Shown: piece after piece, positions 5,775 to 5,941 of the stretch | How the letters are laid out: every line of letters starts with the position of its first letter | Position numbering within the stretch: the first letter of the stretch is position 1 | NCBI RefSeq assembly: GCF_023661085.1 | Contig: NZ_JAHDJT010000086.1 | Coordinates: 1 to 5,941, forward strand | Reading direction: 5' to 3' | Length of the DNA stretch: 5,941 bases | Source of the DNA: Wolbachia pipientis | GTDB lineage: Bacteria; Pseudomonadota; Alphaproteobacteria; Rickettsiales; Anaplasmataceae | The notes under the pieces: model-generated | Database searches by the model: none | What the model was told of the DNA's origin: nothing | Seen by the model: the letters and a program-made list of their open reading frames with translations, nothing else | Position numbers and translations under genes: made by a program

Positions 5775-5941
5775 GGGATCTCATTTCACTTTATGACAAC
5801 ATTTGTTGTAAAAATGAATGTTCGTTCATAAATTGCAACTAGCCACAAGTGTTAATAAATTTACCAAACGAGAAAAAAAAGCAAAGAAACCCCGAGTGGC
5901 GAGTTTTGACTCTATAATACTGTAAATTGGCGCTATAATAA
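5775..5941. other. Right flank of the insertion, no gene seen, promoter-like -10 boxes at the end
   Basis: GGGAT (5775-5779) is the displaced part of the target palindrome. ACAAC-ATTT-GTTGT follows (about 5797-5810), a short hairpin. Near the edge TATAAT occurs twice (5913-5918 and 5934-5939). TTGACT (5906-5911) is 22 bases from the second, too far for a normal promoter. ACTGTAAATT (5919-5928) repeats the 10-mer found just before the uvrA -10 (179-188). A gene starting beyond the window is possible. Confidence 0.35.

Noticed and set aside
5906..5939. Complete sigma70 promoter at the right edge
   Set aside because: TTGACT and TATAAT are 22 bases apart and no better pair was found, so only promoter-like boxes are reported.

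Overview
The window is AT-rich and looks like a Wolbachia (Rickettsiales, Alphaproteobacteria) chromosome segment. The evidence is an alphaproteobacterial-type UvrA, several decayed insertion sequences in a row, and short dispersed palindromes built on GTCATCCCAGTG-like words, which are familiar from Wolbachia genomes. The species call is inference from style and recall; no database was searched.

Layout: (1) Positions 1-228 are intergenic. They hold a consensus-like promoter firing leftward out of the window and a -10 box for uvrA enclosed in an 11-bp palindrome. (2) Positions 229-3039 are an intact uvrA (936 aa), the damage-recognition ATPase of nucleotide excision repair and the only clearly functional protein gene here. 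(3) Positions 3094-3698 are a small membrane-protein gene of unknown function, interrupted by an in-frame TGA and probably by a frameshift near its start. (4) Positions 3773-4148, on the minus strand, are the 5' third of an IS982-family element: its transposase has lost one base in an A-run and stops before the catalytic core. (5) Positions 4149-4390 are non-coding, with a degenerate repeat tract that includes four 23-24 bp tandem units. (6) Positions 4391-5774 are a complete IS110-family element whose transposase is broken by three frameshifts. (7) Positions 5775-5941 are the far side of the insertion site plus promoter-like sequence for something beyond the window.

The most interesting content is the IS110 element. 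Its ends can be placed by reading the element as a bridge-RNA recombination system. The left non-coding end folds by eye into three consecutive hairpins. The second hairpin loop carries a 10-nt copy of the left insertion flank plus the CT core, and a 4-nt complement of core plus right flank. The third hairpin loop carries a 9-nt copy of the right end plus core, and a 6-nt complement of core plus left end. This is the arrangement described for the IS621 bridge RNA (target-binding loop and donor-binding loop). The element sits inside a small palindromic repeat, as IS621 sits in REP sequences. The RNA therefore looks intact although the transposase does not, so the copy may be mobilisable only in trans, if at all.
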